64,000 nucleotides of DNA from Aphrocallistes beatrix (GCA_963281255.1 OY725500.1:744001-808000), one strand, 5' to 3'. Shown: positions 45,126-56,676, numbered from the stretch's first letter. A program made the numbers and translations. Notes: a model not told the origin generated them from the sequence alone.

Positions 45126-46198
45126 TGCGTATCTAATGGTCCCACCTCCCCGACATGCACTGCTATGCCGACGATACTCAGGTCTATCTTTCTTTTAAAC
45201 CCGGTTCCATCTCTTCTGAAGAATCTGCTTTTTCCGCCATCCAATCTTGCATCTCCGCGATCCGTTCCTGGCTCCTCACCAACAAGTTGCTTATCAATGA
45301 CACCAAGACTGAGTTCCTTATAATAGGGACTCGTCAACAACTATCTAAGGTTCAAACTGATAGCATCTCTGTTGGTGAGTCGAGAATCTCTTCTTCCAAA
45401 GAAGTACGGAATCTTGGAACTTGGCTCGACAATACCCTCTCAATGTCTACTCAGGTCAGCAAAGTTGCCTCCTCCTGCTTCTACTACATCTATAACATCC
45501 AACGTATTAGAAAGTATCTCTCTAGGAAAGTCTGTGAAACTCTTGTTAATTCTCTTATCACATCTCGTCTTGATTATTGTAACAGTCTCTTGTATGGTTG
45601 CCCCTCATCCCTCTTAGCTCGACTCCAGCGAGTCCAGAACAGTGCAGCCAGGCTTATCTACAATGTCTCTCGTACCTTTTCGTCATCTCCTCTTCTTATT
45701 AACCTCCACTGGCTGCCTGTTAAACATCGTATCCTCTTCAAAATCCTCCTCATAACTTACAAAGCCATCCATTCTCTTGCTCCGGACTATATCATCCAGC
45801 TCATACAGGTTAAGTCATCCAATCGTACTCTACGATCATCCAACGCCATCATCCTTGAGCATCCTACTATCAAATCTTCCAAAACTCTGGGTGATCGTGC
45901 ATTCACTTTAGCTGCGCCTGTTGAGTGGAATCTTCTGCCTCCGAGCATTCGGAATGCCCCCTCACTTCTTCTCTTCAAAAAACTCTTGAAAACTCATCTT
46001 TTCCGTATCGCGCACGACACATCCACTTAAATTAATTTCAATGCATATACATACCTTACAAGCATACATACACATACATACGCATACATACACATACATA
46101 CATAACACACACCTACTTTTATTGAATTGTACAGCGCACTTGAACATATTAATATGGAATCTGCGCTATATAAATGTATATTATTATTATTATTATTA
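45126..46198 (+). mobile_element. 5'-truncated CR1/L2-type non-LTR retrotransposon
   Basis: The open frame 45155-46030 translates to the C-terminal part of a reverse transcriptase. It starts at the catalytic YADDTQVYLSF motif and runs through the typical thumb and tail segments (LDYCNSLLYG, RLQRVQNSAARL, LHWLPVKHRI) to a stop. Everything 5' of YADD is missing, so it is dead on arrival in the usual 5'-truncated way. The 3' UTR ends GCGCTATATAAATGTATATT followed by an (ATT)n tail at about 46180-46198, characteristic of the CR1/L2 group. It lies directly upstream of the NHL gene array. Confidence 0.9.
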
Positions 46199-46286
46199 AA
46201 GTCGTCTATGCCGGATATACGTAGATAGTTAAAGGCATTACTAGGCATGCTGTATATACGAGAATTGCATTTTTGGTATACATGTA

Positions 46287-46765
46287 CACTGCCTGAACAA
46301 AAGTATTCGTACACCCCATAAATCCCCATACAAATAGTTATAATACTGATTTATTTAGCGTTTCAAAAATATTTAATTTGTGAGAGATACACTTAATTTG
46401 ACTTCAAATTCGAATTCTCCACATTCAAATTACCCACTTTATAATCTTTCAACTTGTTTACACTACCACAAGGTTAAAATCTTTCAAACTGTGCCACCTC
46501 ATACCACCAATGCCATCACATACAATGATGATCACTCACGACATGTGGCATAGGAAAGCAAATGCTGAAAATACTTAATCTTGAAGAAGAGTAATCAAGT
46601 TGAAAACTTATAAAGTGGGTAATTTGAATGTGGAGAATTCGAATTTGAAGTCAAATTAAGTGTATCTCTCACAAATTAAATATTCTTGAAACGCTAAATA
46701 AATCAGTATTATAACTATTTGTATGGGGAATTATGGGGTGTACGAATACCTTTGTTCAGGCAGTG
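46287..46765. mobile_element. 479-bp Tc1-like MITE with long inverted arms
   Basis: Starts CACTGCCTGAACAAAAGTAT and ends with its near complement (TGTTCAGGCAGTG), flanked by TA. The arms pair over about 190 bases. The centre (CACAAGGTTAAAATCTTTCA to ATGTGGCATAGGAAAGC) is shared with the element beginning at 63714. It is inserted in the 5' flank of the NHL fragment that follows. Confidence 0.92.
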
Positions 46766-46769
46766 TATA

Positions 46770-46920
46770 TGTATCGAATGATTACTTTCTAATATAATTG
46801 ATAGTAATTTCCTTATATTCATTTTATTGGATTATAACATACATTTGAAACTAGCTTCTATTTCGTAGTACAGATTGTCATGGCTAGTGCTGAGTCAGGA
46901 AGTGAGGAACATGACACACT
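46770..46920 (+). pseudogene. Truncated NHL array copy (5' flank and first 13 codons)
   Basis: Bases 46770-46879 match the 5' flank of the other copies. The ATG at 46880 opens MASAESGSEEHDT. Homology stops abruptly at 46920, where sequence matching the fold-back element of 58605-59095 begins (AAAATTTCAGCCTTCT). The rest of the gene is absent, so this is a remnant cut by that element or by a recombination event there. Confidence 0.88.
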
Positions 46921-47640
46921 TAAAATTTCAGCCTTCTATCTCCTATAATGGCTGAGTTATGCTCGAATAACTGTATTGCTTAACTTTTTTTTTTTAAAAA
47001 AAATGTGACAATGACGTCATAATTCCATGATGAGTCGATATTTTCATCTGAGCTCAGAACTTACTGGAGCCATAGCCAAAATACTCCCACATGCCAAAAA
47101 TCAGCTTTCTTCGCCGGCAGTTTCTTCAATCAATTCGTTACAGATATATATATACGTGTATACATATATATATACACATTAATCGAGTTTTAATAGTAAG
47201 GATGACAGCCTACAATAGTGTCGCACAATGATTTCTATTGTGATGTGAGAGTGAAGCCGTACATAGTATTGTATAGAAAAAATGTGAAAAATTGTTTTCC
47301 ATTTTTTTGCAGAGGTGTGGACATTTCGCGTAGACATTCGAACTTAACCCGCGGTTGGCTAGGAATGTTGAAAGTGAAAATGAAAGTACTTGAAAGTGAA
47401 AATGAAAGTGGGGTTTTCTCTATTTATACTTTTGAGACGTAGCCAGGCGAGGGTTTTAATCGTAGATTCATCATTTGACACTTACATGCCAATATTCATA
47501 TCTCTACGACTTTCCGATTCTTCAATCAATTCAGACAAACAAACAAACAAACAATCCTAGCGTAATACGTATATAGAATATCTGGAATCTGGATATCGAT
47601 ATGTATAGGCCTACCTGTGTGCAAGCATTTAATATAAGTT
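46921..47640. other. Spacer with one arm of a fold-back element
   Basis: 46921-47145 match the 58700-58870 half of the fold-back element (GTGACAATGACGTCATAATT, TTCCATGATGAGTCGA, TTCTTCAATCAATTCGTTAC). The rest holds (TA)-rich runs and a GAAAGTGAAAATGAAAGT repeat near 47376-47410. No gene supported. Confidence 0.6.
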
Positions 47641-47754
47641 GAATAACCACAACTAGTACTTTGTAATACAGTTGATAGTACTTTCTTTATATTCATTTCA
47701 TTATATTGTTCCATACAGTTGAAATTAGACTTCTACCTCGTAGTACAGATTGTC
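47641..47754 (+). promoter_or_regulatory. Shared 5' leader of the NHL array genes
   Basis: This about 115-bp block precedes every array copy (also near 50200-50316, 53650-53758, 59350-59469, 61545-61663 and the fragment at 46770). Constant features are ACAGTTGATAG, a T-rich stretch, an ACAG/TTGAA(A/G)TTA junction that looks like a splice acceptor, and CTCGTAGTACAGATTGTC just before the ATG. It probably contains a 5' UTR exon boundary or core promoter elements. Conservation between paralogues may also simply reflect recent duplication. Confidence 0.6.
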
Positions 47755-49017
47755 ATGGCTAGTGCTGAGTCAGGAAGTGAGGAACATGACACACTATCAC
47801 AGTTCGATAGAGCACGTCGACAGATACGAGACAAGTTCTCTAGAACTCATTATTTGCTACAAGAGAGAGAAGCAGCTCTGCTAGCTGAAGTACAGGAGTT
47901 GGAAGATATGTTTCGTGGTCGAGGAATAGCTGATGAAATGAAACAACTTTCTCTTTCCAAAGAGCAGTTGGAGAATACTTTGAAAGGGAATAAATCCAGA
48001 GAAATTCTACAACAGGGTATTGCTCTAATTGATCAAAAGATTGCTGAGCTAACGATTTCACTCGAAAAAGCGCAAGAAATGAAGCGAATTGATCTTGATT
48101 GGAACGACGATTTCGAAAATGAATTGAGTACACTGGGCACAATACGAGTTAATGCTGAGAAGAAAAGTTCTAAACTGGAACCTGACTACAAGAAGAAAGG
48201 TATCCCGTTAGCAGTGTTTGGGAAGCATATTAAATCTAAATCAACAGCTCCTGGTTTATTTGCCTATCCTGGCAGCATCACTATTGATACTAAGACAGAT
48301 CATTTTTATGTTTGTGACTTTGGGAATAATCGTGTACAAGTGTTTAACAAGCCCTTTCAATTCCTATCTATGTTCAGTGAGAAAATGAATGGTCCATACG
48401 GAATTTGTATTTATCAAAATACAGTGTATGTCACTCAATGTAAAGGAAATAATCTCAACATCTATTCACGGGAATGCAAACTTTTGAGTTCTGTTGGGAA
48501 GAAAGGAAGTGGAGTGCTTGAGTTTAACGATCCTAGAGGTATTACTGTTTCTTCAAAATGGAGCAGAATATATATTTGTGACTATGATAACGACCGTATC
48601 CAGTGTCTGAACCTAGATTTGACTTTCAACTGTTTCATTCCTGACATTTACGGAGCAAAAGGCATTAAACCAACAACTGAGGAGATTGTTGTATTATGCG
48701 AAGGAAATCCTTGTCTAAGAATCTACAATGCATCTCATCAGCTTTCAAGACAGATGATTAGCAAGGGCGAAGAGAACATTAATCAAATGAAGAATCCGTG
48801 TTGTTTCTTTCTGGATTCAAATTTCAACATCTTAATAACTGATTGCAAACGTCATTGTGTTTCCATATTCTCCTCCTCGGGAGAACTAATTCACGAATTT
48901 GGGAAGGAAGGAAAAGAGAAAGGAGAATTTGTTCAACCTACTGGTATTACTATGGACTCAGAAGGAAGGATTGTGGTTATATCTTGTAATCCCAATCACT
49001 GCATTCAACTCTTTTGA
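47755..49017 (+). CDS. Coiled-coil NHL-repeat protein, array copy 1
   Basis: 420 residues, one exon. Residues 1-16 are acidic; residues 17-110 form a long coiled coil (RARRQIRDKFSRTHYLLQER; EQLENTLKGNKSREIL). Residues about 150-420 form a six-bladed NHL propeller with blades showing the P.GI.ID ... YVCD.GN.RVQVF pattern. This is the C-terminal half of TRIM-NHL proteins (TRIM2/3/71, Brat) without RING or B-box, so ubiquitin-ligase activity is not predicted. NHL propellers of this class bind protein or RNA on their top face. No signal peptide or membrane segment, so probably cytosolic. The ATG at 47755 was chosen because all copies share it and the leader before it. Shares residues 211-240 with copy 2 and the C-terminal third plus 3' flank with copy 5. 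Exact function unknown. Confidence 0.9.
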   Translation: MASAESGSEEHDTLSQFDRARRQIRDKFSRTHYLLQEREAALLAEVQELEDMFRGRGIADEMKQLSLSKEQLENTLKGNKSREILQQGIALIDQKIAELTISLEKAQEMKRIDLDWNDDFENELSTLGTIRVNAEKKSSKLEPDYKKKGIPLAVFGKHIKSKSTAPGLFAYPGSITIDTKTDHFYVCDFGNNRVQVFNKPFQFLSMFSEKMNGPYGICIYQNTVYVTQCKGNNLNIYSRECKLLSSVGKKGSGVLEFNDPRGITVSSKWSRIYICDYDNDRIQCLNLDLTFNCFIPDIYGAKGIKPTTEEIVVLCEGNPCLRIYNASHQLSRQMISKGEENINQMKNPCCFFLDSNFNILITDCKRHCVSIFSSSGELIHEFGKEGKEKGEFVQPTGITMDSEGRIVVISCNPNHCIQLF

Positions 49018-50199
49018 ACTGGTGGGATAGCTAATATTTAGGTTTGTACAGGCATCATAGAGTGTCAGTGAACTTATCGGAATTTAGTTATTATATAAGC
49101 CTAGACATTCCTTGTCTGAGTAGGTAGTCTGGTACACTCATATTTCTTTTGTTTTGTTTTCTAGCATCATTGAAGTACGTTATTTGTATATCATTCAAGT
49201 ATTAGCATAGACATTCAATTCGTGAGTGCGAGTATCGTATTACCTCGAATAATAACGGGCGATTATTCATTTTTAGTCGCCCCATAGCCTACTCAGTATG
49301 GTACCTCACACAGTGTTTCCCGCCGAGCGCGTTAAGCGCGCTATTTAACACGCTTATCCCATTAAAAAATTATAAATTTTTAAATCAACTAGTACTAATC
49401 TTGGTTCTACACAAAAATCATACCTTTTGAAGTTGGCTTAAAACAACTTAAAAATCGTCCTTAAAATGACCTATTGGGCAATGCTATGGTGACTAATCGA
49501 AATTTACCAGCAGATATGTGTACTCTGACATCATGTTTATATATCCTAATAATACATTTTAAGGTCTATTCTGCATGGTTAATGATTTTCAGCTAATCAT
49601 GTATTATTTCAATCATCTACTACTTCATTCTTACTGTGTAAAGGGATAAACTTTTATATTTTGGAGTCTCTATACATTATTGGAACTATGTTGTTATAAT
49701 TTAGTATAACATATGCTCGTATTAATATACTCACTAAATGTTGTGAATCATATCAGAGATGTTCAAGTAGTGTGCTCATACCAATATGAAGAATTTATGT
49801 TTCAAATTTGGCGCAATTTGGTCCAATGGGATTCCAAGGAACGAGCATACGGACGAACGTTACACACCGATCATGACATAAGGCGTCTCTCTCCATACTA
49901 GGAGCTGCACTAATTATGTGTATATTTTGACAGTTTTATAGGCATATTTTCACACATGTTGATGAGTTTAAAATTATTCTTGAGAATAGCTTTCAACTGT
50001 TGCTTGAAGAGTGTAGATTCCCAATCTCGTGTTTCTGATTTTATATTGCTAATTCTTTTTATCGATTCATAAAGTAAACAAACTACGCACGTACGCTTCA
50101 TATGAATGAAAGAGGCACACTTAAAATATGATCGTCTCTGGGTATTGATATAGTAAGGCCTACCATACTGTATGTATATATGCTAGAACAGCATTTTGG
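49018..50199. other. Spacer between NHL copies 1 and 2
   Basis: Nearly identical over long stretches to the sequence after copy 5 (62927-63713), with a block of about 350 bases (about 49440-49795) missing there. Contains CGAATAATAACGGGCGATTA and TTTCCCGCCGAGCGCG plus the palindromic GCGCGTTAAGCGCGC, which recur near 57050-57165 and 63160-63260. No gene is supported. Confidence 0.7.
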
Positions 50200-50316
50200 T
50201 ATATAAGTATCGAATAACTACTTTCTAATACAGTTGATAGTACTTTCTTTATATTCATTTTATTACATTGTTCCACACAGTTGAAGTTAAACTTCTACCT
50301 CGTAGTACAGATTGTC

Positions 50317-52884
50317 ATGGCTAGTGCTGAGTCAGGAAGTGAGGAACATGACACACTATCACAGTTCGATAGAGCACGTCGACAGATACGAGACAAGTTC
50401 TCTAGAACTCATTATTTGCTACAAGAAGAGAGAAGCAACTCTGTTAGCTGAAGTGCAGGAGTTGGAAGATACGTTTCGTGGTCATGGAATAGCTGATGAG
50501 ATGAAACAACTCTCTCTTTCCAAAGAGCAGTTGGAGAATACTTTGAAAGGGAATAAATCCAGAGAAATTCTTCTACAGAGTATTGCTCTATTAGACCAAA
50601 AGATTGCTGAACTAAAGATTTCACTCGAAAAAGCACAAGAAATGAAGCGAATTGATCTTGATTGGAACGACGATTTCGAAAATGAATTGAGTACACTGGG
50701 CACAATACGAATTAATGCTGAGAAGAAAAGTTCTAAGCTAGAACCTGACTACAAGAAGAAAGGTGTCCCATTAGCAGTGTTTGGGAAGCATATTATTGAC
50801 GGATCAACTCCTGGCGTCTTTGCCTATCCTAGCAGCATCATTATTGATACTAAGACAGATCATTTTTATGTTTGTGACTTTGGGAATAATCGTGTACAAG
50901 TGTTTAACAAGTCCTTTCAATTCCTATCTATGTTCAGTGAGAAAATGAATGGTCCATACGGAATTTGTATTTATCAAAATACAGTGTATGTTACTCAATG
51001 TAAAGGAAATAATCTCAACATCTATTCACGGGAATGCAAACTTTTAAGTTCTGTTGGACAGAAAGGAAGTAGAGAGCTTGAATTTAACGATCCTAGAGGT
51101 ATTACTGTTTCTTCAAAATGGAGCAGAATATATATTTGTGAATATGATAACGACCGTGTCCAGTGTCTGAACTTAGATCTGACATTCAACTGTTTCATTC
51201 CTGACATTTACGGAGCTAAAGGTTAAAGTGACAGCTGAGGAGATTGTTGTACGAGGGTCAGTCCAAAAGTTTTGTCGTACACAAAAAATAATTAACCAAT
51301 AGTAATCAAATTTTCACAGCTTCTCAAAGTATTTACCACTACATTCTATGCAAAGTTGCATACGATGAAACCAATTCTCGAAGCAGTTATGCCGTTTTTC
51401 CTCTAGCAGGGTCCAGAGGGCCTCTTCGAACGCCAGTCGGGCCTCTTCCAGGACTGCTAAACCTGATTCCGCGGGTCTTTTCTTTGATAGTTGGGAATAG
51501 GAAAAAGTCGCATGGGGCCAAATCTGGACTGTAGGGGGGATGCGATACCAACTGGACCGAATTTTCAGCCAGGAAGTCCAGTGTTTTGGCTACAGTGTGA
51601 GCCAATGCATTATCGTGGTAAAGGAGTAGGCCTCGGATGCCGGCCTTAGGGCGACGAGAACTCCAAGCTTCGAAGGCCTTGGGGAGACAATTGTTGATGT
51701 ACCAATCAGCATTGACTGTGCGACGATCCTCGAGAGGAAATATGGCTACTGGGCCCGTCTTAAGAAAAATGCGGTCACCATCTTCTTCCCGACGCTTCGA
51801 GCCCGGCGAACTTTTACAGGGGGATCTTCTCCAGGAAATACCCATATTGAAGATTGCCGCTTTGTTTCCGGATCGTACTGATAGATACATGTCTCATCAC
51901 ATGTAAGGATATCATAAACACGTTTGGACCCTCCTCCGTTGAATTTCTTAAGCATAAACTTGCACCACTCTACCCTTGCCTCCATCTGCAATTCTGTGAG
52001 GTTATTAGGGATCCAACGGGCCGCAAGCTTACTGACACCGAGATGATCATGTAGGATAGTATTAATGGCTGCTTTTCCGATGTCTAGGGTCTCAGCAAAC
52101 TGCTCATAGGTAATGCGGCTATCCTCTTTGATCAACGACTCCACAGTGGTAATATTCTCTGGAGTGACGGCGGTTGAAGGCCACCCAGACCTAGGCTCAT
52201 CTTGTAATGACGTTCTATCCCTCTAGAATTCTAGAAACCAACGCTCCACCGTGCGCTTAGATGGAACTTGGTCTTGGAAAGCTTCCAGTAAATTATTGTG
52301 ACTCTGCTCCACTGATAACTTGCCATAAAGTCATATAACATCATGGCTCTAAAATCCCTTCTTTCTAGCTCCATTGAGTAATTATAAAATCTGTATAGGC
52401 GCGGTTATGGATAAAATAGCATAAGTCAAGAAATAAGCCTAATATAGAGCTCAAATTCACAGTAGAGTCATCAAACATAACCAAGAATATAGTCTATAAA
52501 TTATTAGACTGTACGCTGAGTAGAACTGGTGTACGACAAAACTTTTGGACTGACCCTCGTATTATGTGAAAAAAACCTTGTATAAGAATCTACAATGCAT
52601 CTCATCAACTTTCAAGACATATGATTAGTAAGGGCAAGGAAGATATTAATCAAATGAAGCATCCATGTTATTTCTTTCTGGATTCAAATTTCAACATCTT
52701 AATAACTGATTTCAAACGTCACTGTGTTTCCATATTCTCCTCTTCAGGAGAACTAATTCACGAATTTGGGAAGGAAGGAGAAGAGAAAGGAGAATTTGTT
52801 CAACCTCGTGGTATTACTATGGACTCAGAAGGAAGGATTGTAGTTATATCTTGTAATCCCAACCACTGCATTCAACTCTTTTGA
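50317..52884 (+). pseudogene. NHL array copy 2, frameshifted and split by mariner
   Basis: Homologous to the 420-codon genes from ATG to stop, but disabled at least three times. One base is gained near 50425 (CAAGAAGAGAGAAGC against CAAGAGAGAGAAGC in copy 1), putting a stop soon after. A small deletion near 51220 ends the downstream frame at TAA 51224-51226. A mariner transposon sits at 51252-52559 inside the fourth or fifth blade. Between lesions the sequence is close to copy 1. After the transposon it is close to copy 4 (F364, R396 equivalents). The high similarity suggests recent inactivation. The two halves are 50317-51251 and 52560-52884. Confidence 0.95.
51252..52559 (-). mobile_element. 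Mariner transposon with decayed transposase
   Basis: 1308 bases with perfect 31-bp terminal inverted repeats (outer end CGAGGGTCAGTCCAAAAGTT) and a TA target duplication (51250-51251 and 52560-52561). Removing it restores GTTGTATTATG as in other copies. On the minus strand a mariner transposase of the MELERRDFRAMMLYDF type starts at 52374 and runs to about 51387. The three catalytic aspartates of a DD34D enzyme are recognisable (TCDET, YHDNALAHT, PYSPDLAPCDFF). The frame is broken by several frameshifts and a stop near 52220, so it is non-autonomous. Intact ends mean it could still be mobilised in trans. Confidence 0.97.
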
Positions 52885-53649
52885 ACTGGGATAGCGTATA
52901 TTTAGTTTTGTGTATATGCATCATAGAGTGGTGAACTTTTCGGAACTTAGTTTAGTCTAAACATTTCATTTCTGTGTATGAAGTGTATATGTTATATAAC
53001 ATTAGAGTATTTACATAGGCATAGGCGTTGCTATTCGTGAATGCTAGTACTTTGTTAAAAAGTTTTGAAGCTTCACTAATGCAGGATCGGTAACCTTTTT
53101 ACCACTGCGTTCCAATATTTTTTAAAATCTTCATGAATCATAATATCTTGTTTTCTGTAATTAAAATGGATGAAAGAGTTTATATAAACATTTCCAATGC
53201 CACAAATAATTGCACTTACACAGCCACAATTACAAGTTTAAACCAGTTTTCGAAATACTAATTTAAAGGAGTCTCACGTATCATCAATTTTGGTGCTCGA
53301 GTGCTAGGGTTGCCGTTTCCTGCACTTATGCTCTGTAAAATTAGCTTCTTATTGGAATTTTGGAAAACAATAGTATTTTGTTGTTTTTCTGAACTGATAT
53401 TTGTGTTTTTTAGAAATTGAACTCAGTTGATATAGCCAAGAGAAACAAGGTGTAAAAAGTGACTATCAATCACGTGCTCTCTTCATTTTATATAATAACT
53501 CTTTTTTTAGATTCATAAGTTAAACAAACTACGTGAGTGTGCTAAGCACGCTTCATATGAATAAAAAAGGCACACTTAAATTATGATTTTCTCTGGAATC
53601 TGGATATTGATATGTGTAGACATATCTGTGTACTATAAAGCATTTTAAT
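52885..53649. other. Spacer between NHL copies 2 and 3
   Basis: Shares long stretches with the sequence after copy 4 (60733-61540), including TAATGCAGGATCGGTA, TTTCCAATGCCACAAATAAT and GGTGCTCGAGTGCTAGGG. No gene seen. Confidence 0.65.
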
Positions 53650-53758
53650 ATATAAGTATTGAATAACTAACTTTGTAATACAGTTGATAGTACTTTCTTT
53701 CTTTCCATTAGTATATTGTCACAGACAGTTGAAATTAAACTTCTATCTCGTAGTTGTC

Positions 53759-55021
53759 ATGGCTAGTGCTGAGTCAGGAAGTGAGGAACATGACACACTA
53801 TCACAGTTCGATAGAGCACGTCGACAGATACGAGACAAGTTCTCTAGAACTCATTATTTGCTACAAGAGAGAGAAGCAGCTCTGTTAGCTGAAGTGCAGG
53901 AGTTGGAAGATACGTTTCGTGGTCAAGGAATAGCTGATGAGATGAAACAACTATCTCTTTCCAAAGAGCAGTTGGAGAATACTTTGAGAGGGAATAAATC
54001 CAGCGAAATTCTTCGACAAAGTATTGCTCTAATTGATCAAAAGATTGCTGAACTAAAGTCTTTACTCGAAAAAGCGCAAGAAATGAAGCGAATTGATCTT
54101 GATTGGAACGACGATTTCGAAAATGAATTGAGTACACTGGGCACAATACGAGTTAATGCTGAGAAGAAAAGTTCTAAGTTGGAACCTGACTACAAGAAGA
54201 AAGGTATCCCATTAGCAGTGTTCGGACAGCATATTATTGACGGATCAAAAGCTCCTGGTGTATTTGCCTATCCTCAAACCATCACTATTGATACTAAGAC
54301 AGATCATTTTTACATTTGTGACTCTGGGAATGACCGTGTACAAGTGTTTAACAAGTCCTTTCAATTCCTATCTATGTTCAGTGAAAAAATGAATTGTCCA
54401 AGTGGAATTTGTATTTTTCAAGACAAAGTGTATGTCACTCAATATAAAGGAAATAATCTCAACATCTATTCACGGGAATACAAACTTTTGAGTTCTGTTG
54501 GGAAGAAAGGAAGTGGAGATCTTGAATTTAATAATCCTAGAGGTACTACTGTTTCTACGGAATGGAACAGAATATATATTTGTGAGTATGATAACAACCG
54601 TGTCCAGTGTCTGAACCTAGATCTGACATTCAACAGTTTCATTCCTGACATTTACGGAGCTAAAGAAGTTAAACTAACAGCTGAGGAGATTGTTGTATTA
54701 TGCGAAAAAAATCCTTGTATAAGAATCTACAATGCATCTCATCAACTTTCAAGACAGATGATTAGTAAGGGTGAAGAAGATATTAATCAAGTGAGGTTCC
54801 CACTCTACATGTTTCTGGATTCAAGCCTTAACATCTTAATAACTGATGGTAAACGTCATTGTGTTTCCATATTCTCCTCCTCAGGAGAACTAATTCACAA
54901 ATTTGGAAAGGAAGGAAAAGAGAAAGGAGAATTTGTTAAACCTAAAGGCATTACTATGGACTCAGAAGGAAGGATTGTGGTTATATCTTACAACCCCAAT
55001 CACTGCATTCAACTCTTCTGA
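53759..55021 (+). CDS. Coiled-coil NHL-repeat protein, array copy 3
   Basis: 420 residues, same layout as copy 1, and the most divergent of the intact copies. Its leader lacks the ACAGATTGTC segment (CTCGTAGTTGTCATGG). Replacements cluster in the propeller: QT at 173-174, D192, S215, residues 347-350 FPLY in place of NPCC or RPDY, G364, and K396. The coiled coil differs at only a handful of sites (for example R77, S82). No frameshift or stop. Likely functional with a different ligand preference, which is inference. Confidence 0.9.
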   Translation: MASAESGSEEHDTLSQFDRARRQIRDKFSRTHYLLQEREAALLAEVQELEDTFRGQGIADEMKQLSLSKEQLENTLRGNKSSEILRQSIALIDQKIAELKSLLEKAQEMKRIDLDWNDDFENELSTLGTIRVNAEKKSSKLEPDYKKKGIPLAVFGQHIIDGSKAPGVFAYPQTITIDTKTDHFYICDSGNDRVQVFNKSFQFLSMFSEKMNCPSGICIFQDKVYVTQYKGNNLNIYSREYKLLSSVGKKGSGDLEFNNPRGTTVSTEWNRIYICEYDNNRVQCLNLDLTFNSFIPDIYGAKEVKLTAEEIVVLCEKNPCIRIYNASHQLSRQMISKGEEDINQVRFPLYMFLDSSLNILITDGKRHCVSIFSSSGELIHKFGKEGKEKGEFVKPKGITMDSEGRIVVISYNPNHCIQLF

Positions 55022-55194
55022 ACTGAGATAGTGTATATTTAGTTTTGTGTATGCATCATAGAGTATTACTGACCTTTTCGGAATTTAGTTTAGTCTAGAC
55101 ATTTCTTCTCTGTCTAGGTAGTATAATATATGTTACACTCATTTTTATTTCTCTGTTTTGTATCATTATAGAAGTACATATATACAAGGCTGGA
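55022..55194. other. 3' flank of NHL copy 3
   Basis: Related to the flanks of copies 2 and 4 (GTATATTTAGTTTTGTGTATGC, TTTAGTTTAGTCTAGACATT). No separate feature. Confidence 0.5.
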
Positions 55195-55547
55195 TTCGGT
55201 TAACCGGTTAACCGGCTAACCGCCATCAATCACAGTTAACGGTTAAGAAAATCTTGGTTCGGTTAGCTGATCTGCTTTATTTTCTAAATATTTAGACTAA
55301 TTTCATTGTTTTTCGATGGAGATTCATGAATATTACTTCTAAAAGTTTGATATTACAATATTATTTCTATTTTTCGAACCAAATAGTATATTTAGAGACC
55401 ACTGAAGGTTTTAATTTTTTCAATATCAGGTTAAATATTAGTCGACAAATCAATATATGAATACTAATTAATATTGACATCGGTTAACCGCCCTGGAGGA
55501 AACCAAAATAACCAGCCCCGAATATCGGTTAACCAACCCCAGCCCTG
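55195..55547. mobile_element. Inverted-repeat element with GGTTAACC ends
   Basis: Left end AAGGCTGGATTCGGTTAACC and right end GGTTAACCAACCCCAGCCC are imperfect inverted repeats. CGGTTAACCG motifs recur near both ends. AGGGCTGG-type termini resemble hAT MITEs, but an 8-bp duplication is not clear. Confidence 0.6.
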
Positions 55548-55856
55548 GTATATCCTTACTCATAGCATTCTATATACTAAGGCAATGGCACTCTATTCAA
55601 AATCTGGACCATGGATGGCAATTACCATCGGCTTTCAAAATATCATGTATTGTTATACTGCCTTTCATTACTATTCTAAAGAACTCTAATGTAACATTTG
55701 ATTGATTTTAATTATTTCGGACCACCCAACCCACTTAAAATTAACATATTATTATACACTTTAATGGTAAAATCACAATCAATGCACTGCTAAATATAAT
55801 TAAATAAATAAAAGATAAAGTGTGACAATTCATTTACGTAGAACTAGACTAGCTTC

Positions 55857-55861
<5 letters not shown>

Positions 55862-55892
<31 letters not shown>
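55862..55892. repeat. (CT)n microsatellite
   Basis: About 31 bases of uninterrupted CT dinucleotides. Confidence 0.95.
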
Positions 55893-55893
<1 letters not shown>

Positions 55894-55918
55894 AAACAAA
55901 AGAACATAGAAAAAAATA

Positions 55919-56105
55919 CAGTCAGGGCCGCTTATTGTGAACCACCAGGGGGCCAAGAATCTGTTCATAATAGAGATGCTTCATATTAATTAAGCGAACT
56001 TGATTCAATACAAATCCTATCTAAAAAAGGAATTCGGACCAGGAGGTTAGTTCATAGTAAACGAATGTTCATATTAAGCGGGTTCATAGTAAGCGACCCT
56101 GACTG
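55919..56105. mobile_element. TA-flanked MITE, intact relative of the LARS1 intron 14 remnant
   Basis: Starts CAGTCAGGGCCGCTTATTGT and ends GTAAGCGACCCTGACTG, flanked by TA. Several TTAAGCG and GTTCATA repeats lie inside. Ends fit pogo/Tigger style. Confidence 0.85.
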
Positions 56106-56676
56106 TAGTTATATATTTTTAGCTTAGTGTTATCTCTATTTCATCACTACGAATGTAGACTTCCGAAGAATGACATGACGCTCTAAATCGTTAAATTGGA
56201 AGCAACTTCTAGAATTTTAGTATACTCACTCTCTAAACCAATACTATTTTTTATCTTAGCATTAGTGATATTATGAATGGCATTATTCACGTGTTGAATC
56301 GAAGGGGTGGATGAGGAAATTACCTTCTCATTTTTAATAATTTCAAATAATTCGACTTCATTAATGATATTTTCCAATGACATGGTATCGGTTAGTGAGT
56401 GGCAGGATAGTTAAATTTGGTTTGTTTCCTTATAAAAAGCCTTGCAATATAAATTTTCATTAATAATTATTGAAGGTTCGATTGTAGAAATTTCATTATG
56501 ATATTGTATCTTAAGAAAAAAGATGACCGTTGAATTTGATCAATAAATAACCCACCGACAGGGAGTTCGACTAGATGCAATTTAGAATTAATACAATTAA
56601 GAGTAGAAATAGTAAACTTAGCTTCTATTTCTTTGAATTCCGCAAGATTTTTCTGATATGCTTCTTATATCCTCCT

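Noticed and set aside
47840..48142. About 100-codon antisense frames repeated in every NHL copy (also near 50412, 53844, 59555, 61749)
   Set aside because: Shadows of the conserved coiled-coil coding sequence. They persist only because the sense strand is conserved.
47755..49017. TRIM E3 ubiquitin ligase
   Set aside because: Only the coiled coil and NHL parts are present in all copies, and no RING or B-box cysteine/histidine pattern lies upstream in the shared leader.
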